DNA of 64,000 nucleotides from Flammeovirgaceae bacterium (lineage in GTDB: Bacteria > Bacteroidota > Bacteroidia > Cytophagales > Cyclobacteriaceae): contig JACJYU010000001.1 in assembly GCA_020635915.1 (NCBI GenBank), positions 310,001 to 374,000 on the forward strand, read 5' to 3'. The notes beneath the pieces were generated by a model. The model saw only the letters and a list, made by a program, of their open reading frames with translations. It was not told the DNA's origin and did not search any database. This document shows, piece by piece, positions 8,498-18,683 of this stretch. Position 1 is the stretch's first letter; every line of letters begins with the position of its first letter. The position numbers were made by a program, and so were the translations under genes.

Positions 8498-9022
8498 ATG
8501 ATTATGAAAGCAGTCGTTTACATCCTCCTTCTCACCAGCACCACTTTGTTGGCACAGCCCCGCGACTTTTCCGGGCTATGCAAGGCCGAAATGAAAAAAC
8601 TCGGATACCTCGTGGGGGACTGGAAGGGCACCGCTACCGTACAAACGCCCAGCGGCCCCAAAACGGTCAACCAAACGGAACACATCCAATGGGCGCTCGA
8701 TAGCGTGGTATTGGTGATTGAAGGCACCGGAACGGAACAAGGCCGGGCAACTTTCAATGCCCTCGCCCTGGTCAATTTCGACCCGGCCTCAAAACAATAT
8801 AAGTTCAGGTCCTACCTCAAGGAAGGGACCACAACGGATGCCTATTTCAAAATTTTGGAGGAAAATAAATTCGAATGGGGTTTTGACATCCCCTCCGGTG
8901 GGCAGGTAAAATATATGATCACCCTGGACCCGGTGAAAAAGACATGGTACGAACTGGGCGAGTACTCCCCTGACGGGGCCCGGTGGATGAAATCCATTGA
9001 AATGAACCTTGTTAAACTTTAA
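8498..9022 (+). CDS. Exported DUF1579-like protein
   Basis: A 174-residue protein with a signal peptide (YILLLTSTTLLAQ). The mature part has KLGYLVGDWKGTATVQTPSG and later YKFRSYLKEG, features of the DUF1579 lipocalin-like family, whose members are beta-barrels without known activity. Two start codons are possible, ATG 8498 and ATG 8504; both give the same signal peptide. The gene lies 38 nt after the regulator gene and may be its own transcription unit. Confidence 0.8.
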   Translation: MIMKAVVYILLLTSTTLLAQPRDFSGLCKAEMKKLGYLVGDWKGTATVQTPSGPKTVNQTEHIQWALDSVVLVIEGTGTEQGRATFNALALVNFDPASKQYKFRSYLKEGTTTDAYFKILEENKFEWGFDIPSGGQVKYMITLDPVKKTWYELGEYSPDGARWMKSIEMNLVKL

Positions 9023-9057
9023 AGTGGAGGCATAAATACCTTCTTACCATAAAACAA

Positions 9058-9534
9058 ATGATAAATAGCTTAACCGGGCTGGTCCACTTGCTTGCTGCCC
9101 TGGCTTCCCTGGTGATAGGCACGCTTGTTTTACTACTTGCCAAAGGGACCCGGGCACACCGCATGTGGGGGTACTTGTATTTTTATTCGATGCTAATGGT
9201 AAACGCCTCTGCCTTTATGCTTTATGGTTTGTTTGGTTCTTTTGGGCCCTTTCATGTGGCGGCACTGATCAGTTTTTCAACATTGGTGGCAGGGATTGTT
9301 CCAGCCGTGAGGAGAAAACCTGCAGGCAAATGGCCCATGTACCACTTTACGTTTATGTATTTCTCTGTAATCGGGCTTTATGCAGCCTTTGCTTCGGAAA
9401 TCCTTACGCGAATACCTGAAAGCCCTTTTTTCACAATGGTCGTGGCCGCATCTACTGCCATTACGGTAGGTGGGACAATCATTTTCCAAAGGTTGCGCCC
9501 CAAATGGTCGCGCCAATTCAATAAAATGGGCTAA
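9058..9534 (+). CDS. DUF2306-like integral membrane protein
   Basis: A 158-residue protein with four predicted membrane spans. The cytoplasmic block TRAHRMWGYLYF after the first hairpin, with a conserved His, and the PMYHFTFMYFSVIGLYAAF segment recall the DUF2306 family. No function is established. It is 35 nt downstream of the DUF1579-like gene. A short hairpin (ACGGG-TTT-CCCGT) directly follows the stop codon. Confidence 0.75.
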   Translation: MINSLTGLVHLLAALASLVIGTLVLLLAKGTRAHRMWGYLYFYSMLMVNASAFMLYGLFGSFGPFHVAALISFSTLVAGIVPAVRRKPAGKWPMYHFTFMYFSVIGLYAAFASEILTRIPESPFFTMVVAASTAITVGGTIIFQRLRPKWSRQFNKMG

Positions 9535-9735
9535 CGGGTTTCCCGTAAACCAAATACCGGCACATCCGCCCAGGTAAATGCCCCGGAAGGATGGGTTTAC
9601 TCTTCCATACTGGGGTATATTTCCAAAACAACGCTAAAATTTATTGAAGAACTTTTATCTTTATGGGGTAGGCGTGCAGGATGTGCGCGTACGGTTTTTT
9701 GCCTATTTTTATTGCTTGACATAACTGTTACCCGT
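9535..9735. other. Intergenic stretch before the SusC/SusD operon
   Basis: About 200 bases with no gene that I can support. It starts with the short hairpin after the DUF2306-like gene and contains TATCTTTA at 9656-9663, a near match to the -7 consensus about 72 nt before ATG 9736. That box may be the operon promoter, but no matching -33 element stands out. Confidence 0.4.
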
Positions 9736-10512
9736 ATGATAAAGAAATTTGCCCGGTCGCTGTGGATGGTTGCGCTGGCGGCACTGGCCTTTGCCTGTAG
9801 TGAAGACGACCCGTTGCCGCGGGCCACTGTTGACTTTACCAATGAAACCGCTGAAGTGGGAAGGCCCGTCATGTTCGATAACCTTACCCTCAATGCCGAC
9901 CACTACGAATGGACTTTTGGCAATGGGGAAACTTCCACCGACATATCCCCCACGGTTACCTTTAACGACCCGGGGCCGGTAAATGTGGTGCTCAAGGCCT
10001 TTACCAAAGATGGGCAGGTGGATTCCGTGTCACGGGAAATCACCATCAGGCAGCGGTTCCTCGTGGCCTATTCCGTAAAATCATTTCCACAGGATAGTCT
10101 TGGCTTTCCGTGGGACAAAGACGCGGCAACCGAAGAAGACAAGCGCCCCGACTTGCTGGTGGATTTTATCGTGAACAAAAGCAATGCCGACCTGACGGAA
10201 GAAGACATAAACAACTCGCTGCTGGGCCCAATATTCTTTAACGCAAAAGGCCAGGACGTAAGCAACACCGTTACTTTCGACCTTATCCTGACCGATGAAC
10301 CCTGGGCTTTTGTTTTGAGGGACTGGGATGGTGCGGACGAGAACAAAATTACCCTTGACGACCCTTTTTCACTGGTGATGGGGGCGACCTTCAACCCGGT
10401 GCAAGCACCCTCCATCAGGAACGAGGATGGCACGGGGGGCAATTTTTCCATTACGGGTTTCAACTCCTCCGACCAATTCATTGACATCACTTTCTTTTAC
10501 GAGTTGAGATAA
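9736..10512 (+). CDS. PKD-domain lipoprotein of the SusC/SusD operon
   Basis: A 258-residue lipoprotein. ATG 9736 begins a lipoprotein signal (MVALAALAFACSEDD, Cys about 19); the open frame upstream is not signal-like. Residues about 32-105 form a PKD-type Ig fold with YEWTFGNGET and PVNVVLKAFTKDG. The remainder (about 110-258) is an unassigned beta-rich region. The gene is 31 nt upstream of susC, so it is probably the first gene of the operon. In such loci, surface lipoproteins with Ig folds usually bind substrate or act as spacers; its ligand is unknown. Confidence 0.85.
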   Translation: MIKKFARSLWMVALAALAFACSEDDPLPRATVDFTNETAEVGRPVMFDNLTLNADHYEWTFGNGETSTDISPTVTFNDPGPVNVVLKAFTKDGQVDSVSREITIRQRFLVAYSVKSFPQDSLGFPWDKDAATEEDKRPDLLVDFIVNKSNADLTEEDINNSLLGPIFFNAKGQDVSNTVTFDLILTDEPWAFVLRDWDGADENKITLDDPFSLVMGATFNPVQAPSIRNEDGTGGNFSITGFNSSDQFIDITFFYELR

Positions 10513-10543
10513 CCAGAAAAGTAAACAGACTATCGCTGGAGCT

Positions 10544-13500
10544 ATGCGCGTTGGAACTTGGGGTGGATTACGAAGGGTGTTACTTTGCTTATTTAGTTGC
10601 GGGGCATCCTTACTATCCAACGCACAATCTGCAATCACTGTCAGCGGAAAGGTGACAGACAACACGGGCATGGGTCTGCCCAGTGTTAACATCATCATCG
10701 AGAATACTACTACTGGTGTGGTAAGTGACCTGGATGGAAACTTTACCATCAAAGCCCTCCCTACCCAGGTGCTGGTGTTCAGGATGGTGGGCATGGAAGA
10801 AGTGCGCCAGCCCATCAGCGGGCAAACCACCATGAACATTGTCCTCAACGAATCCACTGATATCCTGGACGAGGTGGTGGTGACCGGCTTTCAGGAAGTG
10901 CAGCGCAAGCTGTTTACGGGGGCTTCCGAAAACGTGAAGATGTCGGACATAAAAATGGACGGGCTCCCCGATGTGGGAAGGGTATTGGAAGGCCGAGTGG
11001 CCGGGGTAAGCGTGGACAACGTGTCCGGCACGTTCGGCACTTCGCCAAAAATCAGGATACGCGGCAACGCCTCCATCAACGGCAACAACCAACCCCTGTT
11101 CGTGGTGGACGGTGTGATCCTGGAAGACCTCTCCAACGTAAGTGCCGAGGATTTCATTTCGGGAAACGCCAATACCCTGATCAGTTCGTCCGTGGCCAAC
11201 CTCAACCCCAATGACATTGAATCCTTCCAGGTGTTAAAAGATGCCTCTGCCACTGCCATTTATGGGGCAAGGGCGGCAAACGGTGTGATCGTGATCACCA
11301 CCAAACGCGGAAAAAGCGGGGCCTTAAGGGTAAACTATACCGGCAACTTCTCGGGGAAGCTTCGCCCCACGTACAACCAATTTGACTTGCTCAATTCGGC
11401 CGAAGAAATGTCGGTGTACCGCGAGCTGTTCGAAAAAGGGCTCATTGACCTGAGCACGTCCGTGAGGGCATCCAACTATGGCGCCATGGGAAAAATGTTT
11501 GACCTCATTGCCAACCACCAACTCAACTGGGGCCCCGGGGGCACGTTGAACGAAACCTTCCTCAATAAATATGAAAATGCCAATACCGATTGGTTTGACG
11601 TGTTGTTTAGGGACGTTGGCCTTCAGCAACAGCATTCCCTCAGCTTCACCAGCGGCAATGACAAATCCAACAGTTATTACTCCGTAAGTTACCTGGCCGA
11701 CCAGGGCCAGACCATTGCCGACAAGGTGCAACGGTTTACGGGCACCGCACGCAACACCTATTTTCTTTCCGACCTGTTTACTTTTGGCCTCAAGCTTTCG
11801 GCCAGCTACCGCAACCAAAAGGTCCCCGGCACGCGCAACCGGGAATTTGACCCCATCACGGGAAAATTCAGCCGGGGTTTTGATATCAACCCCTTCAGCT
11901 ATGCGCTGAACACCGCAAGGTCCATCCGCCCTTTTGACGACAACGGGCATCCCGAGTATTTCAGGCGGAACTTCGCGCCTTTCAATATTTTGGAGGAATT
12001 GAACCTGAACTTCATGGACATCAACGTATCGGATATCTCGGCACAAACGGATTTTGAAATAAAGCCCAGGAAAAACATAATCGTCAACGGGGTGTTGCAG
12101 GCACGCTACGCCAATACGAGAAGGGACCACACCGTGCATGAGCGGTCCAACCAGGCAGAGGCCTACCGCGCCAACTCCACACAGTTTATCCAGGAGGCCA
12201 ACAACCTATTGTTCAGGGACCCAAACAATCCCGGGCTTAACCCCGAGGTAGTGCTCCCCCAGGGAGGGTTCAATTACCTGGACCAAAACAACCTGCTCAA
12301 CTTTTTTAACCGGATGAGCATCAACTGGTCCACCACATTGAACAAGGCCCACGAAATAAATGTATTGGCCGGGGAAGAAATACGGTTTACCAACCGGCTA
12401 AGCACCAGCGCCACCGGTATGGGCGTGGTGTACGAAAGTGGGGGCGTGGTGATCACCGACCCCAAAATCATTGAATTTTTCAACCTTCAAAATATCGACT
12501 ACTACTCCCGGTCGGAAGAAAGGGACCGGTTTGTGGGGCTCTTCTTTAACGGGGGATATGCCTACAAGGGCCGCTATGTGGCCAATTTCACCACCCGGTA
12601 TGACGGCTCCAACCAATTGGGCGAAAGCAATGCGGTGCGGTACCTCCCTACCTGGAACGTGAGCGGGGCATGGAACATCGACAACGAAAGTTTTTTTGAA
12701 AGCGCGCCCGTGCTCAATGGCCTCAATGCCCTTAAACTACGCGCCACGTATGGCATCTCCGGCAACCTCCCCCCCAATGCCAGTGCCCTCCTCAACCTGC
12801 AGGCCGATGCCACCATCCGGCCTACGGACGTGGAGCCGGTATTGATCATTAAAGACCTTACCAATAGCGAGCTCACCTGGGAAAAACTAAAGGAATTCAA
12901 CGTGGGCGTTGACTTTACTTTGAAAAAAACCGATATCCGGGGCTCGCTGGATTATTACGTGCGCAATGCGCTGGACCTTATCGGCACGGTGCAAACCAGT
13001 GGCATTGGCGGCCAGGGCCTTAAGGTCGGAAATTTTGCCGATATGGAAGCCCAGGGTTTTGAAGTTTCCCTTTCCTCCACCAACCTCAGGCGGCCAGGCT
13101 TTTCCTGGAGGACGGATTTTAATTTTGGGTACACCAGGGACAAGATCACGAAACTGGACTACGGGCCACGCCTGGTGGATGCCATCGGCCAGGGTGGCGC
13201 GGCCGTGCTGGGTGGCCCCAGGCGTGGGTTGTACTCCACCAGGTTTGCAGGGCTGAGCGGGGTGGGAATACCTGAATTCTACAATGGAAAAGGTGAAATA
13301 GCCACGGAATTTGATTTGCAAAGCCGGGAAGGCCTTGCCACGCTGCTCGTTTACAATGGCCCCGTGGAGCCGCAGGGCGCAGGAGGGCTCACGAATACCT
13401 TTACCTACAAAAACTTTTCGTTTGGCTTTCTGCTCTCCTTCAAATACGATTATAAAATCAGGCTAAACGACTCGTTTTTTGCCACCTACAACGACACGGA

Positions 13501-13885
13501 CGCCCTGCCGGGCGACCTGGTCAACCGATGGGCGGTGCCGGGCGATGAGTCCCGGACCAATATCCCGGTGATACTCGACCAGGGCATAGCGCAGGTAAAC
13601 AACTTTGCCGTGTTGTCCTACGACCTGTACAACAAAAGCAGCATCCGCGTGGCCAACGGGGACTACATCCGGCTTAAATCCGCCCGGCTTTCCTACCAGC
13701 TTCCGGGCCACCTTGCCCAACGCCTGGGGCTGTCCCATGCCAATGTCTCGTTGGAAGGGCAAAACATCGCCTTGCTTTATGCCGACAAAGCCCTGAACGG
13801 CCAGGACCCAGAGTTCTTTAGCACCGGAGGCGTGGCCTTGCCCCAACCCCGCATCGTCACGTTTTCATTAAACATTGGCCTATGA
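10544..13885 (+). CDS. SusC/RagA-type TonB-linked outer-membrane protein
   Basis: A 1113-residue outer-membrane importer. In order: signal peptide, a carboxypeptidase-regulatory-like domain (about 30-105, VSGKVTDNTGMGLPSVNI ... DLDGNFTIKAL), a TonB-box-like stretch ILDEVVVTG, a plug domain with NGNNQPLFVVDGV and YGARAANGVIVITTKRG, then a long beta-barrel ending FSLNIGL. Length and order fit the SusC family. The stop overlaps susD by 4 bases. Transport is energised by TonB-ExbBD. The substrate cannot be read from the sequence; no glycoside hydrolase is encoded nearby. Confidence 0.97.
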   Translation: MRVGTWGGLRRVLLCLFSCGASLLSNAQSAITVSGKVTDNTGMGLPSVNIIIENTTTGVVSDLDGNFTIKALPTQVLVFRMVGMEEVRQPISGQTTMNIVLNESTDILDEVVVTGFQEVQRKLFTGASENVKMSDIKMDGLPDVGRVLEGRVAGVSVDNVSGTFGTSPKIRIRGNASINGNNQPLFVVDGVILEDLSNVSAEDFISGNANTLISSSVANLNPNDIESFQVLKDASATAIYGARAANGVIVITTKRGKSGALRVNYTGNFSGKLRPTYNQFDLLNSAEEMSVYRELFEKGLIDLSTSVRASNYGAMGKMFDLIANHQLNWGPGGTLNETFLNKYENANTDWFDVLFRDVGLQQQHSLSFTSGNDKSNSYYSVSYLADQGQTIADKVQRFTGTARNTYFLSDLFTFGLKLSASYRNQKVPGTRNREFDPITGKFSRGFDINPFSYALNTARSIRPFDDNGHPEYFRRNFAPFNILEELNLNFMDINVSDISAQTDFEIKPRKNIIVNGVLQARYANTRRDHTVHERSNQAEAYRANSTQFIQEANNLLFRDPNNPGLNPEVVLPQGGFNYLDQNNLLNFFNRMSINWSTTLNKAHEINVLAGEEIRFTNRLSTSATGMGVVYESGGVVITDPKIIEFFNLQNIDYYSRSEERDRFVGLFFNGGYAYKGRYVANFTTRYDGSNQLGESNAVRYLPTWNVSGAWNIDNESFFESAPVLNGLNALKLRATYGISGNLPPNASALLNLQADATIRPTDVEPVLIIKDLTNSELTWEKLKEFNVGVDFTLKKTDIRGSLDYYVRNALDLIGTVQTSGIGGQGLKVGNFADMEAQGFEVSLSSTNLRRPGFSWRTDFNFGYTRDKITKLDYGPRLVDAIGQGGAAVLGGPRRGLYSTRFAGLSGVGIPEFYNGKGEIATEFDLQSREGLATLLVYNGPVEPQGAGGLTNTFTYKNFSFGFLLSFKYDYKIRLNDSFFATYNDTDALPGDLVNRWAVPGDESRTNIPVILDQGIAQVNNFAVLSYDLYNKSSIRVANGDYIRLKSARLSYQLPGHLAQRLGLSHANVSLEGQNIALLYADKALNGQDPEFFSTGGVALPQPRIVTFSLNIGL

Positions 13886-15384
13886 GGAAACCCCACCACA
13901 CAATAGGGCCCATATTCCGCAAAGCCGTCTTTGCCCTGCTGCTCCTGTTGCCTGCCGCCTGCAACGATTTCCTAAACGAGGCGCCCGACAACAGGGTAAC
14001 CCTAAACAACCTGGACAAAGCTGCGCAGTTGCTTACCAATGCCTACTCCGTGGCTTCCCCTGCCTTCACCGACTGGATGACGGACAACTCGGACTACATC
14101 CGGGGCGTAACGCTGCGGCAATCACATGAACGTGCCTACGCGTGGGAGGATTTCACGGATGACCCTGACGAGCTGGATACTCCCCCCTTCTTTTGGTACG
14201 GGACTTACAATGCCATTGCCCACGCCAACGAGGTGCTGGCCGTAATTGAATCCATACCGGCCACTACGGAAACCGATCAAAAAAGGAAAAGGGCCATAGA
14301 GGCCGAAGCCAGGCTTGCCCGTGCGTATGGCCACTTTATGTTGGTCAATTTGTTTGGCAAACATTATGACATCAACAAGGCCGAAAGCGACAAGGGCGTG
14401 CCTTATGTGGAGGCACCTGAAACGGTCTTTATCAAAACCTACAAACGCAATACGGTAAAAGAAGTCTATGATAAGGTGGAAGCCGATTTGCTCAAAGGCA
14501 TTGAATTGATAGATGACAGCTTTTACAGCAACTCGGGAAAATACCATTTCAACAAGAACGCTGCGCTGGCCTTTGCTTCCCGCTTTTACCTGTTCAAGCA
14601 AGACTATGACAAGTGCATTGAGTACAGCACACTGATGCTGGGCAGCGATCCGGGCTCGTTTGTCCGCGACCTCACTTCAACGGAATTTCAAAATGCCAGT
14701 TCCTCGCCAACGGCCTACCCCCAGCTTTACTCTTCCCCCCAGCAGCGGGGCAATTTGTTGCTCATGAGGAAAATCTCCCTTGTGCAACGGCTTGATTTTG
14801 CGCCCGGCCCCACCAACAAAGTGTATGATGAGGTTTTTGGCGCCAACCCCTTTCAGGGCACGGACGTGAGGGAAAACCCTTCCTACCAAAAAGGGGAAAA
14901 TGGGGCATTTCCGGCACGGTATGAAAGCCTTTTTGAACGCAGCAGCCTCAACTCCAACGTGGGCACCCCCTATCACATCGGCCTCATGTTCAGGGGCGAG
15001 GAAGTGCTGTTGAACCGGGCGGAAGCGCTGGCGGCAAAAAACAGGATAACCGAGGCCATGGCAGACCTGCAAATACTGGCCAACAAAAGGTATAGCGGGG
15101 CGGCCACCATTACCATCAACGACCTTCGTGATTTCTTTGGGGTAGGCGGCTTTGGCAACATAAGCAACCGCACGGTGGTGACCGAATGGTTGTTGAGGGA
15201 ACGAAGGCGCGAATTTTTGGTGCAGGGCATGCGGTGGTACGACATCAAACGTTTTAAAATACCGGTAACCCATACCCTGGAAGATGGGTCCACTATAGAG
15301 CTTAAGGACGATGACCCGCGGAAGGTGCTTCAAATCCCCACTTCGGCCGTGGATGTAGGGGGCTTAAAACCAAACCCCAGGTAA
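13882..15384 (+). CDS. SusD/RagB-type nutrient-binding lipoprotein
   Basis: A 500-residue surface lipoprotein that caps the SusC barrel. Lipobox LLPAAC, then NDFLNEAPDNRV, the common mature N-terminus. Helical TPR-like repeats follow, with RAYGHFMLVNLFGKHYD and later NRAEALAAKN and ERRREFLVQGMRWYDIKRF, the conserved C-terminal block. The start overlaps the susC stop (ATGA), so the pair is translationally coupled. Downstream, 1 nt away, lies the zinc metallohydrolase gene. Confidence 0.97.
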   Translation: MRKPHHTIGPIFRKAVFALLLLLPAACNDFLNEAPDNRVTLNNLDKAAQLLTNAYSVASPAFTDWMTDNSDYIRGVTLRQSHERAYAWEDFTDDPDELDTPPFFWYGTYNAIAHANEVLAVIESIPATTETDQKRKRAIEAEARLARAYGHFMLVNLFGKHYDINKAESDKGVPYVEAPETVFIKTYKRNTVKEVYDKVEADLLKGIELIDDSFYSNSGKYHFNKNAALAFASRFYLFKQDYDKCIEYSTLMLGSDPGSFVRDLTSTEFQNASSSPTAYPQLYSSPQQRGNLLLMRKISLVQRLDFAPGPTNKVYDEVFGANPFQGTDVRENPSYQKGENGAFPARYESLFERSSLNSNVGTPYHIGLMFRGEEVLLNRAEALAAKNRITEAMADLQILANKRYSGAATITINDLRDFFGVGGFGNISNRTVVTEWLLRERRREFLVQGMRWYDIKRFKIPVTHTLEDGSTIELKDDDPRKVLQIPTSAVDVGGLKPNPR

Positions 15385-15385
15385 G

Positions 15386-16243
15386 ATGAAAAAAACAATT
15401 TTGTTCACTCTCGTTTTGCTGTTGGCGGGCTGCTATCCTGACGAAACCCTGACGGTGCCCGTCACCCAGCCCAATGTGCAATTGGAAACGGATTTGGACA
15501 AGTTTATAGAAACAAACTTTAGGGAGAAGTATGGCATGGCCATTCGTTACCGGTTTGTGGACCGGTACATCAAGCCCACCCAGCGCGTGGCGCCCCCCAA
15601 GCTGGAGGTGGTGCAGCCCATGTTGGATTTCATCCAGAAATTCTGGATCGACCCCTTCCTGGAGGTTCAAAACGGGGAGGCCTACTTCAGAACGCACGTG
15701 CCGGCCGAAGTGGTGCTGCTTGGAGGGTTTATCTACAACGATGATGGCACCGTGGTGTTGGGCACTGCCGATGCCGGGGCCCAAATTACCTTCACCTACG
15801 TCAATGCCATCGACCCGGCAGACAAAGAGTGGGAAGCCCTGCAACTGCATACGGTATACCATGAGTTTGCCCATATCGTGCACCAACGGCACAAGCTCCC
15901 GCCCGACTTTGAAAAAATCTCCCCTGCCGGATATACCAGTCCGGGGTTTTGGGTATCACTTTCCGATGAAGATGCCCTCATCAGGGGTTTTGTGTCACCC
16001 TATGCCACCAGCTCCCCGAACGAAGATTTTGCCGAGACCGTGGCCTTCTATTTGTACAACCAGGATTTTATTACGGAGTTTATGACCGATGAGCCCAATT
16101 GCCTTACACCGGAGTGCGAGGCCCGGAATGCAGGGCGCGAACTGGTGAGGGAAAAGCTCACTGCCATCATGGAACATTATAAAAAAGTGGTGGGCGTGGA
16201 CCTGGAGGCCGTCCGAAATGCCGTGCAAGCCAAATTAAATTAG
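15386..16243 (+). CDS. Substrate import-associated zinc metallohydrolase lipoprotein
   Basis: A 285-residue lipoprotein (LLLAGC lipobox) with an HExxH zinc motif: His159, Glu160 and His163 in YHEFAHIVHQ. A third ligand is probably Glu in the downstream NEDFAETVAFYL block. This matches the family of HExxH lipoproteins known to be encoded beside SusC/SusD pairs (substrate import-associated zinc metallohydrolase). It begins 1 nt after susD and ends 2 nt before the DUF4302 gene. Its presence suggests a peptide or protein substrate, which is inference. Confidence 0.9.
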   Translation: MKKTILFTLVLLLAGCYPDETLTVPVTQPNVQLETDLDKFIETNFREKYGMAIRYRFVDRYIKPTQRVAPPKLEVVQPMLDFIQKFWIDPFLEVQNGEAYFRTHVPAEVVLLGGFIYNDDGTVVLGTADAGAQITFTYVNAIDPADKEWEALQLHTVYHEFAHIVHQRHKLPPDFEKISPAGYTSPGFWVSLSDEDALIRGFVSPYATSSPNEDFAETVAFYLYNQDFITEFMTDEPNCLTPECEARNAGRELVREKLTAIMEHYKKVVGVDLEAVRNAVQAKLN

Positions 16244-16245
16244 AC

Positions 16246-17631
16246 ATGCTGCGATCACTACCTGCCATATTGCTGCTCTTTGCCCTCATGGCCGCTTGCC
16301 ATGAGGGCAACACCGACCTGCCCCCGGTTGAGGCCAGGGTAAAGGAAGCCATTGACGGACTGAGGACGGACCTCACCGCCCCTGCCAACGGATGGCGCCT
16401 GGAGTACCAACCTACGGATGAATCGGGCACATTTTTGATCCTGATGAAATTTACCCCCGATGGCAACGTGAACATCAAATCGGATGTGCCGGACAACAAC
16501 GGGGAGTTCTTCGACAATACCATTACCTACCGCATAGACAATGCGTTGGGGCTGGAGTTGATCTTCGAAACCTATGGTGTTTTCCACTATCTTTTCGAAC
16601 TGGACCAGGCCACTTTTGGTGGGGAATTTGAATTCCTGTTTAAAAAGAAAGAAGGGGACAGCCTCGTTTTTGAGAGCATATCAGACATTTCCAACCCCAC
16701 CCGGTTGGCATTTGCCCCTGCCGGGGCCGGGGACGAAAGCGGGTTTGCCCGTGACATCACCACAAACCTGTCTCAGTTCAACATGGACAACCCGCAGGTT
16801 TTCGGCACCATCCCCCCTACCCAACAGGTAATCCTAAACGACAAAAACATTTCCGTTTTTTGGACCATTGATTTGACCAAAAGGAACCTCACCGCAGAAT
16901 TTGCCGGGATAGGCACTACCCGAAACGAAGTACTCGCCAACCCGCGCGCCTTACTCAACCACTTTAGCAAGTTTACCCCGGCCAACGGCCAGTTGATATT
17001 GGAAAATCCATTGTCCTTTGTGTTCAATGGCCAATCCACCACCATCAGTGCCATCACCCTCAGCGATTTTGCCAACAACGGCCCCGACCTCTGCGCTTCG
17101 GGAACAAACAACACCGGTCCCCGGTACAGCGGGCAAACGCCAGGCCTGGGCACGGTGGATATTGTCAACACCATGCTGAGCACACGGGGAAGCGATTTCG
17201 CAAAAAATGTGTATACCGTGAATGCCCTATTTATATTCGATGACCAGGGCAACAGCTTGCAGGAGTCCGGGAGCATTTCACAAAAACTACCCGGCACAAG
17301 CGGGTTCATAATGGTGTATGGCGTACAGTTGGCCCCACCAAATGAAAACGTGCCCATGAACGCGATTGGGTTTATTATGGGGAATGGGGACATTTACGTA
17401 AGGTCTTTTCAGCCTACCAACACCCAGGTAAACCTGGTGGAAATGGCCCTGCTGGACCAATACTACTATTCCGCCACCCCTCCAGCCGGCACCGAACAGG
17501 CACTAAAAGAAATATCGGACGAAATATTTGCTGGAGGGGAAATCTATGCCTTTGACCTGCCCCAAAATGGCCTTAAGGTTTTCCGGTTGTACAATCCCTG
17601 CAACAAATACGAGTTCTTCCTGGTGGAATAA
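16246..17631 (+). CDS. DUF4302-type lipoprotein of the SusC/SusD operon
   Basis: A 461-residue lipoprotein (ALMAAC lipobox). The N-terminal part of the mature protein has the pattern L..PANGWRLEYQP...FLILMKFTPDGNV, as in DUF4302 proteins, which regularly accompany SusC/SusD and the HExxH lipoprotein above. The rest is beta-rich with no catalytic motif that I can identify. Last gene of the operon. A role in substrate capture at the outer membrane is the natural guess. Confidence 0.85.
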   Translation: MLRSLPAILLLFALMAACHEGNTDLPPVEARVKEAIDGLRTDLTAPANGWRLEYQPTDESGTFLILMKFTPDGNVNIKSDVPDNNGEFFDNTITYRIDNALGLELIFETYGVFHYLFELDQATFGGEFEFLFKKKEGDSLVFESISDISNPTRLAFAPAGAGDESGFARDITTNLSQFNMDNPQVFGTIPPTQQVILNDKNISVFWTIDLTKRNLTAEFAGIGTTRNEVLANPRALLNHFSKFTPANGQLILENPLSFVFNGQSTTISAITLSDFANNGPDLCASGTNNTGPRYSGQTPGLGTVDIVNTMLSTRGSDFAKNVYTVNALFIFDDQGNSLQESGSISQKLPGTSGFIMVYGVQLAPPNENVPMNAIGFIMGNGDIYVRSFQPTNTQVNLVEMALLDQYYYSATPPAGTEQALKEISDEIFAGGEIYAFDLPQNGLKVFRLYNPCNKYEFFLVE

Positions 17632-17710
17632 GGCGGGGAACAACGAAGAAAATCGAAAAGCCTTAACCCAATGGTCAATTTATCCTAACTTGCATGAATG
17701 GCTTTGAACG

Positions 17711-18601
17711 ATGGATTTTGGTAAAATAAAAGATGGCGATTTGGGCGAGGTGGATTTCAAGCTTCCTCCCGACAGGGGCGCGACCACGACATTGCTCAAA
17801 AAACACAAAGGCAAAAAAGCAACACAGGTTTTTGTAGGATGTGCGAAGTGGGGACGAAAAGATTGGATCGGAAAAATTTATCCTGAAAAAACCAAGGAAG
17901 CGGATTTCCTCAGCCTGTATGCCCGGCATTTTAACTGTATTGAACTGAACGCCACCTTCTACCGGATGCCTACCCAAAAGCAGGTGGAGGGGTGGAAAAA
18001 CAAAGTAGGCAAAGGTTTCCAGTTTTGCCCCAAGTTCACCGACCAGATTTCGCATTACAAAAGGCTGAAGGGGGCGGAAGAAGCGGCCTCCCGGTTTCTG
18101 GAGGGCATATCCGCGTTCAAGGAGGCCCTCGGCCCGGCCTTCCTCCAACTCCCCCCCAACTTCACGCCAAAAAACTTCGAGGCCCTTGAAAACTTCCTGG
18201 CCTGGCTGCCCAAAGACATTCCGGTTTTTACGGAATTGAGGAGCCCTAAATGGTTTGAAGAAGAACATTTCGAAAAAGTGTTTAGCATGATGGAGAAACA
18301 CAAGATCGGATCTATCATCACAGATGCCTCGGGCAGGAGGGATTGTGTGCACATGAGGCTCACTACACCCTCGGCTTTTATCCGGTTTGTGGGCAATGGG
18401 CTACACCCCTCCGATTATGCCCGGGTGGACGACTGGGTGCAACGCATCAAACAATGGATGGGTCAGGGAATCCATAAAGTTTATTTTTTCATGCACCAGC
18501 ATGAAGAAATTTATTCCCCCGAGCTGAGCCGGTATGTCATCCAACAATTGAACAAACATTGCGGCACGGCAATACCCGAACCGCGGTTTGTCGGGGAGTG
18601 A
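17711..18601 (+). CDS. DUF72-family protein
   Basis: A 296-residue cytoplasmic protein of the DUF72 (YecE) family, a TIM-barrel fold. Family marks include VGCAKWGRKDWIGKIYP near residue 38, FNCIELNATFYRMP, FCPKFTDQISHYKR, LGPAFLQLPPNF and VFTELRSPKWF. An earlier ATG at 17698 is out of frame and runs into a stop, so 17711 is the start. No biochemical activity is established. It stands alone between the SusC/SusD operon and cysS. Confidence 0.92.
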   Translation: MDFGKIKDGDLGEVDFKLPPDRGATTTLLKKHKGKKATQVFVGCAKWGRKDWIGKIYPEKTKEADFLSLYARHFNCIELNATFYRMPTQKQVEGWKNKVGKGFQFCPKFTDQISHYKRLKGAEEAASRFLEGISAFKEALGPAFLQLPPNFTPKNFEALENFLAWLPKDIPVFTELRSPKWFEEEHFEKVFSMMEKHKIGSIITDASGRRDCVHMRLTTPSAFIRFVGNGLHPSDYARVDDWVQRIKQWMGQGIHKVYFFMHQHEEIYSPELSRYVIQQLNKHCGTAIPEPRFVGE

Positions 18602-18683
18602 CCTGCACCCATGGTGCCCTGCCCTGCCAATAAACATTGGGGCAACCGCAGCGTTAAATACCCAAAACCTTTAAATTTAATGG

